Source: Oscarella lobularis | Lineage: Eukaryota > Porifera > Homoscleromorpha > Homosclerophorida > Oscarellidae | Length of the DNA stretch: 64,000 nt | Assembly: GCF_947507565.1 (NCBI RefSeq) | Contig: NC_089192.1 | Coordinates: 1,178,001-1,242,000 of the forward strand | Direction of reading: 5' to 3' | Part shown: positions 11,476-22,200 of the stretch, in pieces | Position numbering within the stretch: the first letter of the stretch is position 1 | Layout: the number at the start of each line of letters is the position of its first letter | Notes under the pieces: model-generated | What the model saw: the letters and a program-made list of their open reading frames with translations, nothing else | The model's database searches: none | Told to the model about the DNA's origin: nothing | Position numbers and translations under genes: made by a program

Positions 11476-13163
11476 ATGACAAAACTCAGTCGTTATTGCG
11501 CATTCGTCTTTGCAGCCGTACTGACGGCACAATGTAAATCAGGCATGGAAGTTTTGGAGTGGACTGCGGTGAATCGTCCCTCCGAATGCGAACGACACGA
11601 GAAATTGGATCTGAACGCTGTTGGAGCTGAGCTAGAATTTGAAGTGCAAAACACTCTAAACGTGCTGAGCAAATACGAGTTTTCTATCGACGGCAATAAA
11701 GGCACGCAATGGGGAGAGTGTACTGTATCGAGCTTAGCTGACAAAGTCGACTACTGGATTGATCTTCGAAACATTTATCCTATTGATCGCATCACGTTAC
11801 TGTCTCGCCATCATTATGGCAATGGCGCCGAGGTTTATGTAGGAAATTTTAGTACAGCGGAAAAGACTGAGAATGAAAAGAAATGCGGAGACAGCCTAGG
11901 CTTCGGTTCGTCTCCAACTGAATTCGACTGCGATGAGACCTATTGGGTTCGATACATTCGAATCAGAAGAGTTATGAAGTCAAAATCAATCCTAGCGCTG
12001 CACATTTGTGAAGTGGAAGTTTATCATGATGGTGAGCTTTATCTGTCCGCCTCTTTAAACGGTCACACGTTTTTATTTAGGTTATAAGTACGATCTCAAA
12101 AGGCTGAATTCTCATTTGTTTTTTGAATTAAGTGACTTACATCCCGGAAGTAATTACCGTCTTGCTACCGACGGCATCTCAGATCTTAGTAGCTGTTCTC
12201 AAAGCAGTTCCATTCGGAGATATGGATCTATATGGATGAAAATCGACTTGCAAAAAGCCTACGCTGTTTCCAAAGTTCGGCTTCTGTCTCACGAACCCAA
12301 TTTGTATAGGATATTTATAAGCAACGGCTCCGACTTTGTGAACAAAACGGAATGCAAAGATAGCTTTTATGATTACATATGCCCAGTCTTGCAAGCACAG
12401 CACGTACTCATCGTTTATGAACGACCTCAGGACTCTTCTAATCATTTATACCGAATGCAAGTATGCGAAGTCGAAGTCTACTACAAACCGGATGAACAGC
12501 CTCGCCGACATCCGCCTGGCCTTCCCTGCGGATTTCCTCCGCATCTTCCCAAATCAACAATGACTACTGATTGGGAAACGACAACGTACACGTGCAAAGA
12601 CAGTCTAGTTCCTGTACAGCAAACCATAACGTGTTTATCAAGTGGAAGTTGGAGCAGCACTCTACGGAAGTGCAAGCGTGAGTAGACCATCTTTGCTCAA
12701 ACCTTTTCTAAAACATTTTCTCGTTAGCCAAAGAATGTCCAGAACTTCGTCATCCAGTTCACGGAGATGTGTCATTACCGTCAGATTTGATCAAGGGAGC
12801 AACTGCCAAGTACAGCTGCGCCGCCTGCTATGAAATGGATGGTGACGAAAAGAGACAGTGCCAGGCAGAAAACAACGGGAACACTTTGAAGTGGTCGGGA
12901 TCAGAACCAGCATGCAAAGGTACTACCAGCGATTTTCTATTAGCCTTACTCAACGAGTATGCATTCATGTAGTTGTCCACTGTGGAGAGGCTCCAATTGT
13001 TGAAACGGCTACGCTCAAAGTCGTATCAAAGACCTGCGGAGGCGTTGCATCGTACAAGTGTGTAGGTGAGAGAACTTTGTTTGGAAGTCCACATCTTCTT
13101 TGCGGTCCTCAGGGTAAGTGGCTGGGAACGGTACCGAAATGCGTTGACATACCTAGATACTAA
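11476..13163 (+). CDS. Array unit 6 (beta2): secreted galactose-binding-like/sushi protein
   Basis: Exons 11476-12031, 12081-12677, 12728-12919 and 12973-13163 encode 511 residues. An upstream in-frame ATG at 11422 exists, but 11476 gives the family signal peptide (MTKLSRYCAFVFAAVLTAQC) and matches units 3, 11 and 14. Domain 1 has KLDLNAVGAELEFEV, WIDLRNIYPIDRITLLSR and LHICEVEVY. Domain 2 has WMKIDLQKAY and RMQVCEVEVYY. The hinge before sushi 1 is charged (PDEQPRRHPPGLPCG) rather than polyproline. Three sushi domains follow, ending VDIPRY. All exons are in phase with no stops. The large promoter deletion raises the possibility that it is silent despite an intact coding region. Confidence 0.83.
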
Positions 13164-13329
13164 TATGAAAGCTGGTTCTGTAAATAGTTTTGCATTTTTC
13201 ATTTTTTGTGTACAAGAATTATGCACTAAGAAAGCTCGTATGCTAGCATGAGTAATTTCTGGTTTTGTGCAGAAAATTATGTTAATATGCGTATCCGGGG
13301 CCATTTGTTGACGCCATTTTATCACAGTA

Positions 13330-14996
13330 ATGAAAATCGCTCCTTCTCACTTGCTTCTCTTTGCTGTTACACTGACGGTGAAGTGTAGTTTAGGATTTCG
13401 AGTCAACTGCGGCGAATCCTCCTGCATCGGGGGCTGTTTGCGGACAACGCAAGAAGTTGGATCTCAATGCTGTTGGTGCTGAGCTCAAATTTGAAGTAAA
13501 AGACGCTCTAGACGTGGAAAGCAGTTTCGAATATGCTACGGATGGCAATAAGGATACAGACTGGGGAAAGTGTACTGTCTCGAGTCTTGCTAACAAAATT
13601 GACTATTGGATTGATCTTCGAAACGTTTATCCTATTGATCGCATCACGTTACTGTCTCGCTTCTGGGGCAAAGGCGCCAGGGTATTTATTGGAAATTTCA
13701 GTGCTGCGAGAACGGCTGAGAATCAACAGAGATGTGGAGGTAGTTATCCAGAGAAATCCTCTCTAACTGAATTTGTCTGTGATGGTACCTACTGGGTTCA
13801 GTACGTTCGAATCATATTAGTCAGTGAAGCATTAACGAGTCTACAGATTTGCGGGATAGAAGTTTATCATAATGGTAAGCATTTATCTCTCATTTCCAAT
13901 TATCACGCACAATTATCTAGGTTCTAAGTACGATCTTAGAAAGCTGAATCCTCATATGTATTTTGAACTGAGTGACCTACATCCCAAAAGTAGTTACAAA
14001 TCTGCTACTGACGGCATCTTTAATATCCGTAACGGTGCTCAAAGCAGTTCAATACGGCAACAGGGATCAATCTGGATGACGGTTGACTTGCGCAACGCCT
14101 ACACTATTTCTGGTATTTGGCTACTGACCTCTGAACCCAGTTTCTATAGGATATTTCTGAGCAATAGCTCCGATTTTGTGAATAAAACGGAATGCAATCA
14201 AGGAGAATTATTTGAGTACATCTGTTCAGCATGTACTCGTTATCTACGAACGACGTAAAAAATGACTGAATCATGGTATCGAATGCAGGTTGGGGAAATT
14301 GAAGTCTTTACAACTAAATCATCTTGTCCGCCTCCTCCGCCTCCTCCTCCTTGTGGCTTACCTCCGTATCTTCCCAAAGCAACAATGACTACTGACTGGA
14401 AAACAGCAACTTACACGTGTGATGACAATCTGATACCCCAAACTCAAGCCATAGTATGCTTATGAAGCGGACTTTGGAGCAGAACTCCACAGCGGTGCAA
14501 GCGTAAGCAAAATTAATGTATCTAGTACACCTAAAAATGGCTGTTTAACATTTTTTGCTCTCTAGCTGCAAAATGCTCCAACCTCAACTCTCCAGTTCAT
14601 GGCAGCGTCTCTCTTCCTTCTGAAATGATAGCCGGAACGATTGCCAAGTACAGCTGTGGAATCTGTTACAAAATACACGGCAATGAAAGGAGGCAATGCA
14701 TATCGAAGCATAGTGGAATTTCCTTGAAGTGGTCAGGATCAGAGCCATCCTGCAAAGGTACAAAACTTGTCCATACTTCTTAGCTAATTTATGTGTGTAA
14801 TTTAGTTGTTCACTGTGGGGATCCTCCAATTGTAGACAAGGCAACGCATAGTGTTACGTCGAAAGTCTGCGGTGGCGTTGCTGCATACGAATGCAGTGAA
14901 GGAGCACTCATGCTAGGCAGCCGACATCTCATCTGCAGTCCAGAGGGTAAGTGGCTGGGAACACGACCTGTATGCGTCCACGTGGCTTATCAGTAA
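13330..14996 (+). pseudogene. Array unit 7 (beta1): broken lectin-like/sushi gene
   Basis: Exon remnants are 13330-13874, 13921-14502, 14566-14757 and 14806-14996. Three lesions are visible against units 1 and 4. An 8-base deletion just after the signal peptide (about 13393) shifts the frame. A 13-base deletion in domain 2 (about 14230) shifts it again, giving a stop soon after TRYLRTT. A C-to-G change in sushi 1 (14463) turns the serine codon TCA in LSSG into TGA. The 5' half of domain 1 and the last two sushi exons remain very close to the sisters. This is clearly a pseudogene. Its 3' exons are the left edge of the large duplicated block, matching the remnant at 31619-32029. Confidence 0.85.
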
Positions 14997-15052
14997 GCGC
15001 AACGCCGACTTTTTTTGAACGCATTTTCTAGTGTGTGTATTCGGAGACGTCA

Positions 15053-15071
15053 TTCACGTGATGTCGCGTGG
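15053..15071 (+). promoter_or_regulatory. E-box module upstream of unit 8
   Basis: TTCACGTGATGTCGCGTGG has CACGTG at 15055-15060, 164 bases from the ATG. It is preceded by TTCGGAGACGTCA, as in the other alpha genes. Confidence 0.5.
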
Positions 15072-15218
15072 TTTTGTTGTCCTTTCCGCGTTCTGCGCAG
15101 CCCAACGCCGCGTTTAGCGTCGCGAAAGTGACGACAGCAAAGAGTACGGAACAATGAAATCGCCGGGTTTTGTTCCACTATATCTAAGAGCCAGTCTTAC
15201 TCACAACTCATTGGTGCG

Positions 15219-16876
15219 ATGCATTGTTCCGCATTTCTTATCTCAGTTGTTTTGCCGTTGCAGTTCAGCTCAGCGGCTCCGACAATTCCTCCGGCGGCAG
15301 GTAGTGACGGCAGCGAAAAGTTGAATCTCAATGCTGTTGGAGCCGTCATGGAATTTGGATTACAAAACGCGTTGCATCTTCAAAGTTCTTATGATTTTGC
15401 TATTGACGGCAATTTAGAAACTGATTGGGACAAGTGTGTGGTTTCAAACTTTGCTGAACAGACTGATTTCTTGATCAATCTTCGCGGCGTTTACCCTGTT
15501 GATCGCATTGCTGTGCTATCGCGTACTAGCTATGGCGGCGCTGCAGAAGTATTTGTTGGAAACGTGAGTGCTGCAGGGAGAAGTCAAAATCAATTTCAAT
15601 GTGGAGGCAAATATCCATACTCGGCCAGTACATCATTTACTGAGTTTAGGTGCTCTACTACTTTTTGGATTCAGTACATACGAATTAGAAAATCCAACAC
15701 CGAAAGGCATTGGGAAGGACGGTCCTTGCAGATCTGTGAAGTGGCTATATATCATCATGGTTAGTAGTATCTCTAAAATTTTAGAATGACACTTACTTTC
15801 TTATGTGTAGATCAGAAATATGATCTCGGTAGAATGAATGCTCAGATACAGTTTGAACTATCTGGATATCTAAAGAAAGGCAGTAGCTATGAGATGGCGA
15901 CTGATGGCGAACTTGACACGTGTGTCCAAAGCATAACATGGAGTGGAGGGGAGACTGTATTGCTAAAAATCGACTTGAAGGAATTTTACTTGGTGACTAA
16001 TGTCACGGTCTCAGCACCAAAATCTCAGTCTAACCGAGTGTTTGTCAGCAACACGTCGGACTTCCCGATGAAGACTAGATGTCATCAGACCGGTGATCAC
16101 TTTCACTGCTCTGGGTTTCATCAAGTTCGATATGTAACCATTGTTGGCAAGAGTCACACCGGCACGAGCAGTCAGGTATGTGAAGTTGAAGTTTTCTACA
16201 AACCGAATTACGCAGCACTACCTTGTCAATGTCTTCCTCATCTCCCGAATTCAACTGCAGTTACAGATTGGAAAACTGCGACATACACGTGCAGCAATAA
16301 TCTTGTTCCTGAGACACAAACAATAACTTGCCTACCAACTGGACATTGGAGCAGAACCTTACAGCAGTGCAGGCGTAAGCGCTTAGCAACGAACTACGTA
16401 AGCCCTCTTTGATTCTTTTCTATCTAGCCAAAATGTGTCCTGATATCGGCCACCCAAGGCATGGTGAAATCTCGTTACCACCAAAGAAAACGTTGAGGAG
16501 CACTGTCATGTACAGCTGTTCAACCTGCTATAGACTGCATGGAAATAAAACAAGGCACTGTCAGCAGGCAAACGACGGAAAATCATTGAAGTGGTCGGGA
16601 TCAGAGCCGATTTGCCAAGGTACCACAATAGAAGCTTGCTTTACTGAGAAAATATATTTACATATGTATTCATGTTTAGTTGTTCACTGTGGAGATGCTC
16701 CAGTGGTTGAAAAGGCGACCCTTAGAGTCGTGTCAAAAATCTGCGGGGGTACAGCTTTGTACAAGTGCAAGGGAGACGCAACGTTGTTTGGAAGCTCACA
16801 CCTATTCTGCGGTCCTGAGGGAAAGTGGCTGGGTACAGTGCCAACGTGCCTAGTGATCCCTAGAAATGGAAAGTAA
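15219..16876 (+). CDS. Array unit 8 (alpha): secreted galactose-binding-like/sushi protein
   Basis: Exons 15219-15759, 15811-16374, 16428-16619 and 16680-16876 encode 497 residues with intact phases. The signal peptide is MHCSAFLISVVLPLQFSSA. Domain 1 carries AIDGNLETDWDKC, DFLINLRGVYPVDR and SLQICEVAIY. Domain 2 carries MATDGELDTCVQSI, KIDLKEFYLVTNV and VCEVEVFYK. Sushi 1-3 are complete, ending IPRNGK. It is nearly identical in layout and length to unit 5 and is the duplication partner of unit 13. Several Asn-X-Ser/Thr sites (for example FVGNVSAAG and VTNVTVSA) fit a secreted glycoprotein. The ligand is unknown. Confidence 0.87.
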
Positions 16877-16980
16877 ACTTGTGGAAAGAACATCGTAGAG
16901 TTGTGTCGTTGTAAATAGTACTACCAGCATAATATAAATATATTTGGCGGGATTATTGACTAAAGCATCCGGGGCAGTCA

Positions 16981-16998
16981 TTCACGTGACGTCGCGTG
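16981..16998 (+). promoter_or_regulatory. E-box/CRE-like module upstream of unit 9
   Basis: TTCACGTGACGTCGCGTG has CACGTG at 16983-16988, 162 bases before the ATG. It follows AAAGCATCCGGGGCAGTCA. Confidence 0.5.
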
Positions 16999-17144
16999 GG
17001 TTTTCGTCGTTCCGTATGCTATGCAGCCCGACGCCGCGTTTAGAGCATCGCGAAAGAGTACGGAGCAATTAGATCGTCGGGTATTATTCCACTATATGTA
17101 AGCCGATCGTCTGTTCGTGTCGCAGAGCGAGCATTGAAGTTGCG

Positions 17145-18833
17145 ATGACAAAACTCAGTCTTTATTGCGCATTCCTCTTTGCGGCCGCACTGACGGTGCA
17201 GTGTGGTTCAAGCATGGAGTTGACTTCGGTAAATCCTTCAGCCGAATGCGGACGACGCGAGAAATTGGATCTCAACGCTGTTGGAGCTGAGCTAGAATTT
17301 GAAGTAAAAAGCACTCTAGACGTGCTGAGCAGATACGAGTTATCTATCGACGGCAATAAGGGCATGGGATGGCATGAGTGTACTGCTTCAAGCCCCTCTA
17401 ACGAAGTTGACTATTGGATTGATCTTCAGAACATTTATCCTATTGATCGCATCAGGTTACTGTCTCGCTCTGGATTTAATGGCGCCGAGGTATTTGTAGG
17501 AAATTTCAGTGCAGCGGAAAAGACTGCAAGTCAGCAGAAATGCGGGGACAGTTATGGGGTACTGCCCTCTCTAACTGAATTTGATTGTAATGCGACGTAT
17601 TGGGTTCAATACGTTCGAATCAGAAGAGTCAGCACCGTAGTGATGGCTTTGCAGATTTGTGAAGTGGAGATTTATTATAACGGTAAGGATATCTTTGCGC
17701 ATTTTTGTTATTATCGCGACAAGTTTTATCTAGGTTCTAAGTACGATCTCAAAGAGCTGAATCCTCATATGTATTTTGAAGTGAATACCCTACATACCGG
17801 AAGTCATTACAATTCTGCTACTGACGGCATCTTAAGTCTCCGTAACAGTGCTGAGAGCAGTTCCATATGGCAACACGGATCTATCTGGATGAAGGTTGAC
17901 CTGCGCAATGCCTACACTGTTTCTGGCGTTAGGCTATTTTCGTCTGAACCCAGTTTGTACAGAATATTCCTTAGCAATAGCACCGATTTTGTGAACAGAA
18001 CGGAGTGCAAGCGAGAAAATTCAAATTTATTGGAGTACATCTGTTCGGCGGCACAAACTCGTCACGTACTCGTTGTCTATGAAGTAGCAGAACGACCTAA
18101 AGAATTGCAAAGACGACTCCATCAAATGCAGATCGGGGAAATCGAAGTCTTTACAACTAAATCATCTTGTCCGCCTCCTCCTCCGTGTGGATTTCCTCCG
18201 TATCTTCCCAAGGCAACGATGACTACTGACTGGAAAGCGGCAACTTACATGTGCGACGACAATCTAATACCCCAAACGCCACAGGTCATAACGTGCTTGT
18301 CAAGTGGACTTTGGAGCAGCACTTTACTGCAGTGCAAGCGTAAGTAATATATATTAACCATGACCTTATAATAAAGTTCTAATAATTTTCCTCTGTAGCT
18401 ACATGTCCCTATCTCCTCCACTTCCCAGTTCATGGCAACGTCTCTCTTCCTTCTGAAATGACAGTGGGAACAATTGCCAAGTACAGCTGTGGAATCTGCT
18501 ACAAAATACACGGTAATGAAAAGAGGCAATGCACATCAGAGGACAATGGGACTTCCTTGAAGTGGTCAGGATCAGAACCTACGTGCAAAAGTACAAAACA
18601 GTACATTCAACACTTCTCAGCTAATTTCTATATGTCATTTAGTTGTTCACTGTGGAGATCCTCCAAACGTAGACAAGGCAATGCACAGCGTCACGTCGAA
18701 AGTGTGCGGTGGCATTGCTGTCTACAAATGCAGTGAAGGAGCACTCATGTTTGGCAGCCGACACCTCATCTGCAGTCCAGAGGGCAAGTGGCTGGGAACC
18801 CTACCTGTATGCGTCCATGTGCCTCATAAGTAA
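17145..18833 (+). CDS. Array unit 9 (beta2): secreted galactose-binding-like/sushi protein
   Basis: Exons 17145-17682, 17734-18339, 18399-18590 and 18643-18833 encode 508 residues. Intron 1 (51 bases) has no stop and a length divisible by three, so an unspliced reading frame runs to 18347. The GT and AG sites and the sister genes show that it is an intron. Signal peptide MTKLSLYCAFLFAAALTVQC; domain 1 with WIDLQNIYPIDRIRLLSR; domain 2 starting MYFEVNTLHTGSHY with WMKVDLRNAY; a five-proline hinge; three sushi domains ending VHVPHK. Domain 2 and the hinge resemble beta1 genes more than units 3 and 6 do, so this member may itself be a beta2/beta1 recombinant. It lies 447 bases before the first NPC1 gene and was duplicated with it (partner: unit 14). 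Confidence 0.85.
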
Positions 18834-19280
18834 GAACGAAGACTTTTGTACATTGTTTACAATTTTTAATAAATACCGCGGCATATGTATCAAGATCATT
18901 TCGCCTAAAAGGATGACGCTCGCGGCGCGCACGATAAAAATCAGATTTCGCTCGATCGTGTAGTCTAGCAGCAGATTGGCGAATTAACCGAACGTGCGCC
19001 GTAACTCTCCTCTAAGATCCGTGCTCGAACCCAGGGACTTGAACCCAGGGACTTGAACCCAGGCCTGCTATCCAGGCGGCTCTTAGCCTCTTACTGCGTG
19101 ACCCTGGAGCCTGTGAGAGAGAGGGTTAGGTTATCCAGGCACGGATACTAGTATCCGTTATCCAGGCTCACGCAGTAAGAGCCGCCCGGATAACAGGCAG
19201 GATACGAGCAGAGATCTCTATCTCTGAGCCTGCAGCCATGACCAACGTCATTCCATTCCTAACCACAGAGTGCGGCGGAC
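18834..19280. repeat. Intergenic stretch with tandem and inverted repeats, tRNA-like arms
   Basis: The spacer before NPC1 copy 1 contains a 14-base unit (GGACTTGAACCCAG and variants) repeated head to tail at about 19023-19062. It also contains a perfect 18-bp palindrome ACGGATACTAGTATCCGT at about 19140-19158, flanked by GTTATCCAGGC/TTATCCAGGC. CACGCAGTAAGAGCCGCC near 19170-19187 is an imperfect inverted copy of the stretch near 19075-19102. Read on the minus strand, GGGTTCAAGTCCC resembles a tRNA B box, with a possible anticodon-like arm beside it. No complete cloverleaf can be drawn. A tRNA-derived SINE fragment is possible. The matching spacer before NPC1 copy 2 keeps only GAGCCGCCCGGATAACAG. 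Confidence 0.4.
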
Positions 19281-22200
19281 ATGAAGACGATCGTCGCTCG
19301 CCTCATCGTCTCGCTCATCGCTCTAACAGTGAGAACCGAGTCCCCGCCGCGAAACGCACCGAATCGCTCCGTTCATCGCGCGGATCGTAGACGGAGACCG
19401 CGTTCTAGATTCCTTTCTCGCTCGCCGACGAAGGCCACTGCATTTGGTACGGCCAATGCGGTCCCGACGCGCAAGGCATCGTCAACTGCGCCTACAACGG
19501 CACGGCGAAAGTCCTCCGCGAGCAACCGAACGGCGTCGAAGCGCTCGCCAAGTTGAAGAACTTTTGTCCGAATTTATACGAGGGAAACGACACGCGAACG
19601 TGCTGCGATTATAATCAGGTCGTGGCGTTGACGACGCAAATGAACGTTCCTGAGCAGTTTTTCAGGTATCGCGGGGGTGCATGCAGTACTGTAGACGTTT
19701 CCTCTCCCGTCTATCACGCCACCGGAAAACTCACGGGAAATCAAATTAGAGGGGTCCCTTATTAGATTAGGATGTAGCCAGTAGGGAATGATGACGAAAA
19801 GTGAAAGGCATTGCATCATTCTTCTGCCTACACAGTATAGGTACTGTAGTGACGTAATTCAACGTAATAACCTCCCAAAAATTATTGCATTCCCATCAGT
19901 ACGTGCAGACGTACGAATACAACACTGAGGTCAATTTCATTTTCTTACTGATTGTCTTGGTATCACTCTCGTGGGCTACGTCATCGATAGTTTTTTTGGA
20001 ATTGACGCCCTTGACGTCATTCCTTATTAATCTCTTCTCTCTAGCCGCTGCCCAAGTTGCTGGTACAACTTCCGCGACGTCTTCTGCACGTCGACCTGCC
20101 ATCCGCAGCAATCCCTCTTCATGGACGTCATAACGATGGACTGCCCGAAAAAAAACGAACGGGCCTGTCAATTGACTCACGTCGACTTCCGCCTCGACTC
20201 CACCTACGCCAACACGGTCTACAACTCGTGCCTCTACGTTCAATTTCCCTCCGGTCAAGAACGCGTTCTGAGCACGATGTGCGGCTCTCACACGGCGGAC
20301 ACGTGCACGCCTCACGACTTCTTCACCTATCTCGGCTCGACGAACAACGGTTTCGCTCCCTTTCAAATCGACTTCAAAATCGAGAAAAATCGAACGCTGC
20401 CTACTTACACTCAACGCGCCTATCGATGCAACGAGTCGCTCAACGATTGCGGTTTCGCGTGTGCGTGCGTCGACTGTCCGAGCGCCTGTCCCTCGCCTCG
20501 ATCGATCCCCGTCTCTGAACTGCCCTTTGAGATATTTCACATCGACGGGATTCTATTCGTTATGGCGTGTTTATACGGAGCGTTCGTCGTGATATTTTTC
20601 ATCGTAGTCGTTATTTCGTGTGTGGTGAAGTGGAGGCAAGAGGAGATGAAAGAACGCGCTTTTGCCCTGGACGAAGTCTCCGCTCCCACCTACGGCTTCG
20701 TTTCGAATTCCCACGCATCGACTAAATCGGACGTTCGCCGTCTCATCGATTCCGAGTCTCGGTTGAAAACCGAGGAAGCTACGTCGAATAATCCAGGTTG
20801 TCTCGCGCGAATCGGTCTCGTCTTTGAGGCGAAACTGATGCTGTTTTTTCGCTTGTGGGGCCAACTTTGCTGCGAGCATCCCTTCAAAGTGATTTTCGGT
20901 TCGATCGTCGTCATCGGCGCGCTGACGTGCGGCGTGCTGCGCGTTCGAACTACGACGGATCCCGTCGAATTGTGGTCCATGCCGACGAGCGAGTCGAGAC
21001 TCCAGAAGGATTATTTTGACAAGCACTTTGGGCCGTTTTATCGAACGGAGCAGGTCATTGTCACGGCGCCGAACGTGTCCGGATCGGAATATCTCGTGCA
21101 GACGGGGACGAATGTCCATACGGTTTATTTTGGATCGGCTCTTCAGAAAGAAGTATTGGATGAGGTAAGAGGGAGTTCAATAATCAAGAATCTCTCATAA
21201 AGTATTTGCAAATTTTGTTAATACCTGTGAAGCAGTATTTCGAGTTAAATCGTTTTGTAATCATATTCGATGGGGTTTTTGAAGATCCTTTGGAATAATT
21301 AATTTATTAATTAAAATCCTCAACTTTTTAAGAAGGAAATTTTTCTCAATTAAATTTTCTAGGTTTTCGATTTACAAGATGACATCATGAACATTGTTGG
21401 CAACTATACGACGGATAGTGGAACTGTCATTCCCGTCGGATTGAAGGACATCTGCCTTCAGCTGCTTGCGTCTGATAACGCCAACTGCGCCATAACGAGC
21501 GTTCTCAATTACTTCCAGAACAATCGGACCATCTTCAATCACGTACGCGGTTATTACGCCCCCGGGATATTCATAAAAATTGCGGATTATCACGATCATC
21601 TCATGTATTGCACTAGGTACAAGTCTCCCTCTTGATTCCTCCCTTTACTCTTTCACTAAAGGGCGCTTTCCTTTAGGGATCCGACGTCAGTCAATTCTTC
21701 GTATCTTCATGAATCGTGTCTAGGCAATTTTGGGGGTCCTGTCTATCCTAACGTAGCATTGGGTGGATATAACGGTGAGATTAGGCCGTTGGGAGCCTGC
21801 GAGACGTCTATCTTTCTCTGTCTTGTAGACTCTGGCACTCTTCCCGACTATGTGAGCGCGAAAATGCTCGTTCTTACATTCACCGTGAATAATCACTTGG
21901 ACAAGAAACGCAACGCCAAGGCAGAAGCGTGGGAAGCGGCGTAAGAGTATATAAATTAAGAAAAACGAATAATTAATTAAAGAACGTTCTGCATAAGATT
22001 TTTGGACTACGTTCGCAGTTACCGTGGCAACCTAATTAACATCTCCTACTCAGCCGAGGCAAGAAAAAGTCACAATTATTCAAACCCGAATGACGTTTAT
22101 TGACAGAGATCCGTGGAAGACGAAATCAATCGCGAAAGTGCCCCCGACATTTTTATCATATCAATCAGCTATTTTCTCATGTTCATCTACGTTGCATTCT

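Noticed and set aside
17145-18347. A single 400-residue protein encoded without intron 1 of unit 9
   Set aside because: The readable 51-base stretch has normal GT and AG ends and aligns with introns that contain stops in sister genes. Retention is possible but not the default reading.
2173-18833. CRISPR-like array suggested by regular repetition
   Set aside because: The period is kilobases, the repeats are protein-coding and intron-split, and there are no short direct repeats with unique spacers.
19020-19110. Possible tRNA gene on the minus strand
   Set aside because: B-box-like sequence and an anticodon-like arm are present, but no acceptor stem or proper D arm can be paired. The B-box segment is itself tandemly repeated, so at most it is a tRNA-derived fragment.
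19896-20540. Long minus-strand reading frame (214 codons), and a matching one at 36994-37407
   Set aside because: They lie opposite the NPC1 third exon, whose protein matches the family throughout. The antisense frames are by-products of its codon composition and have no recognisable domain.
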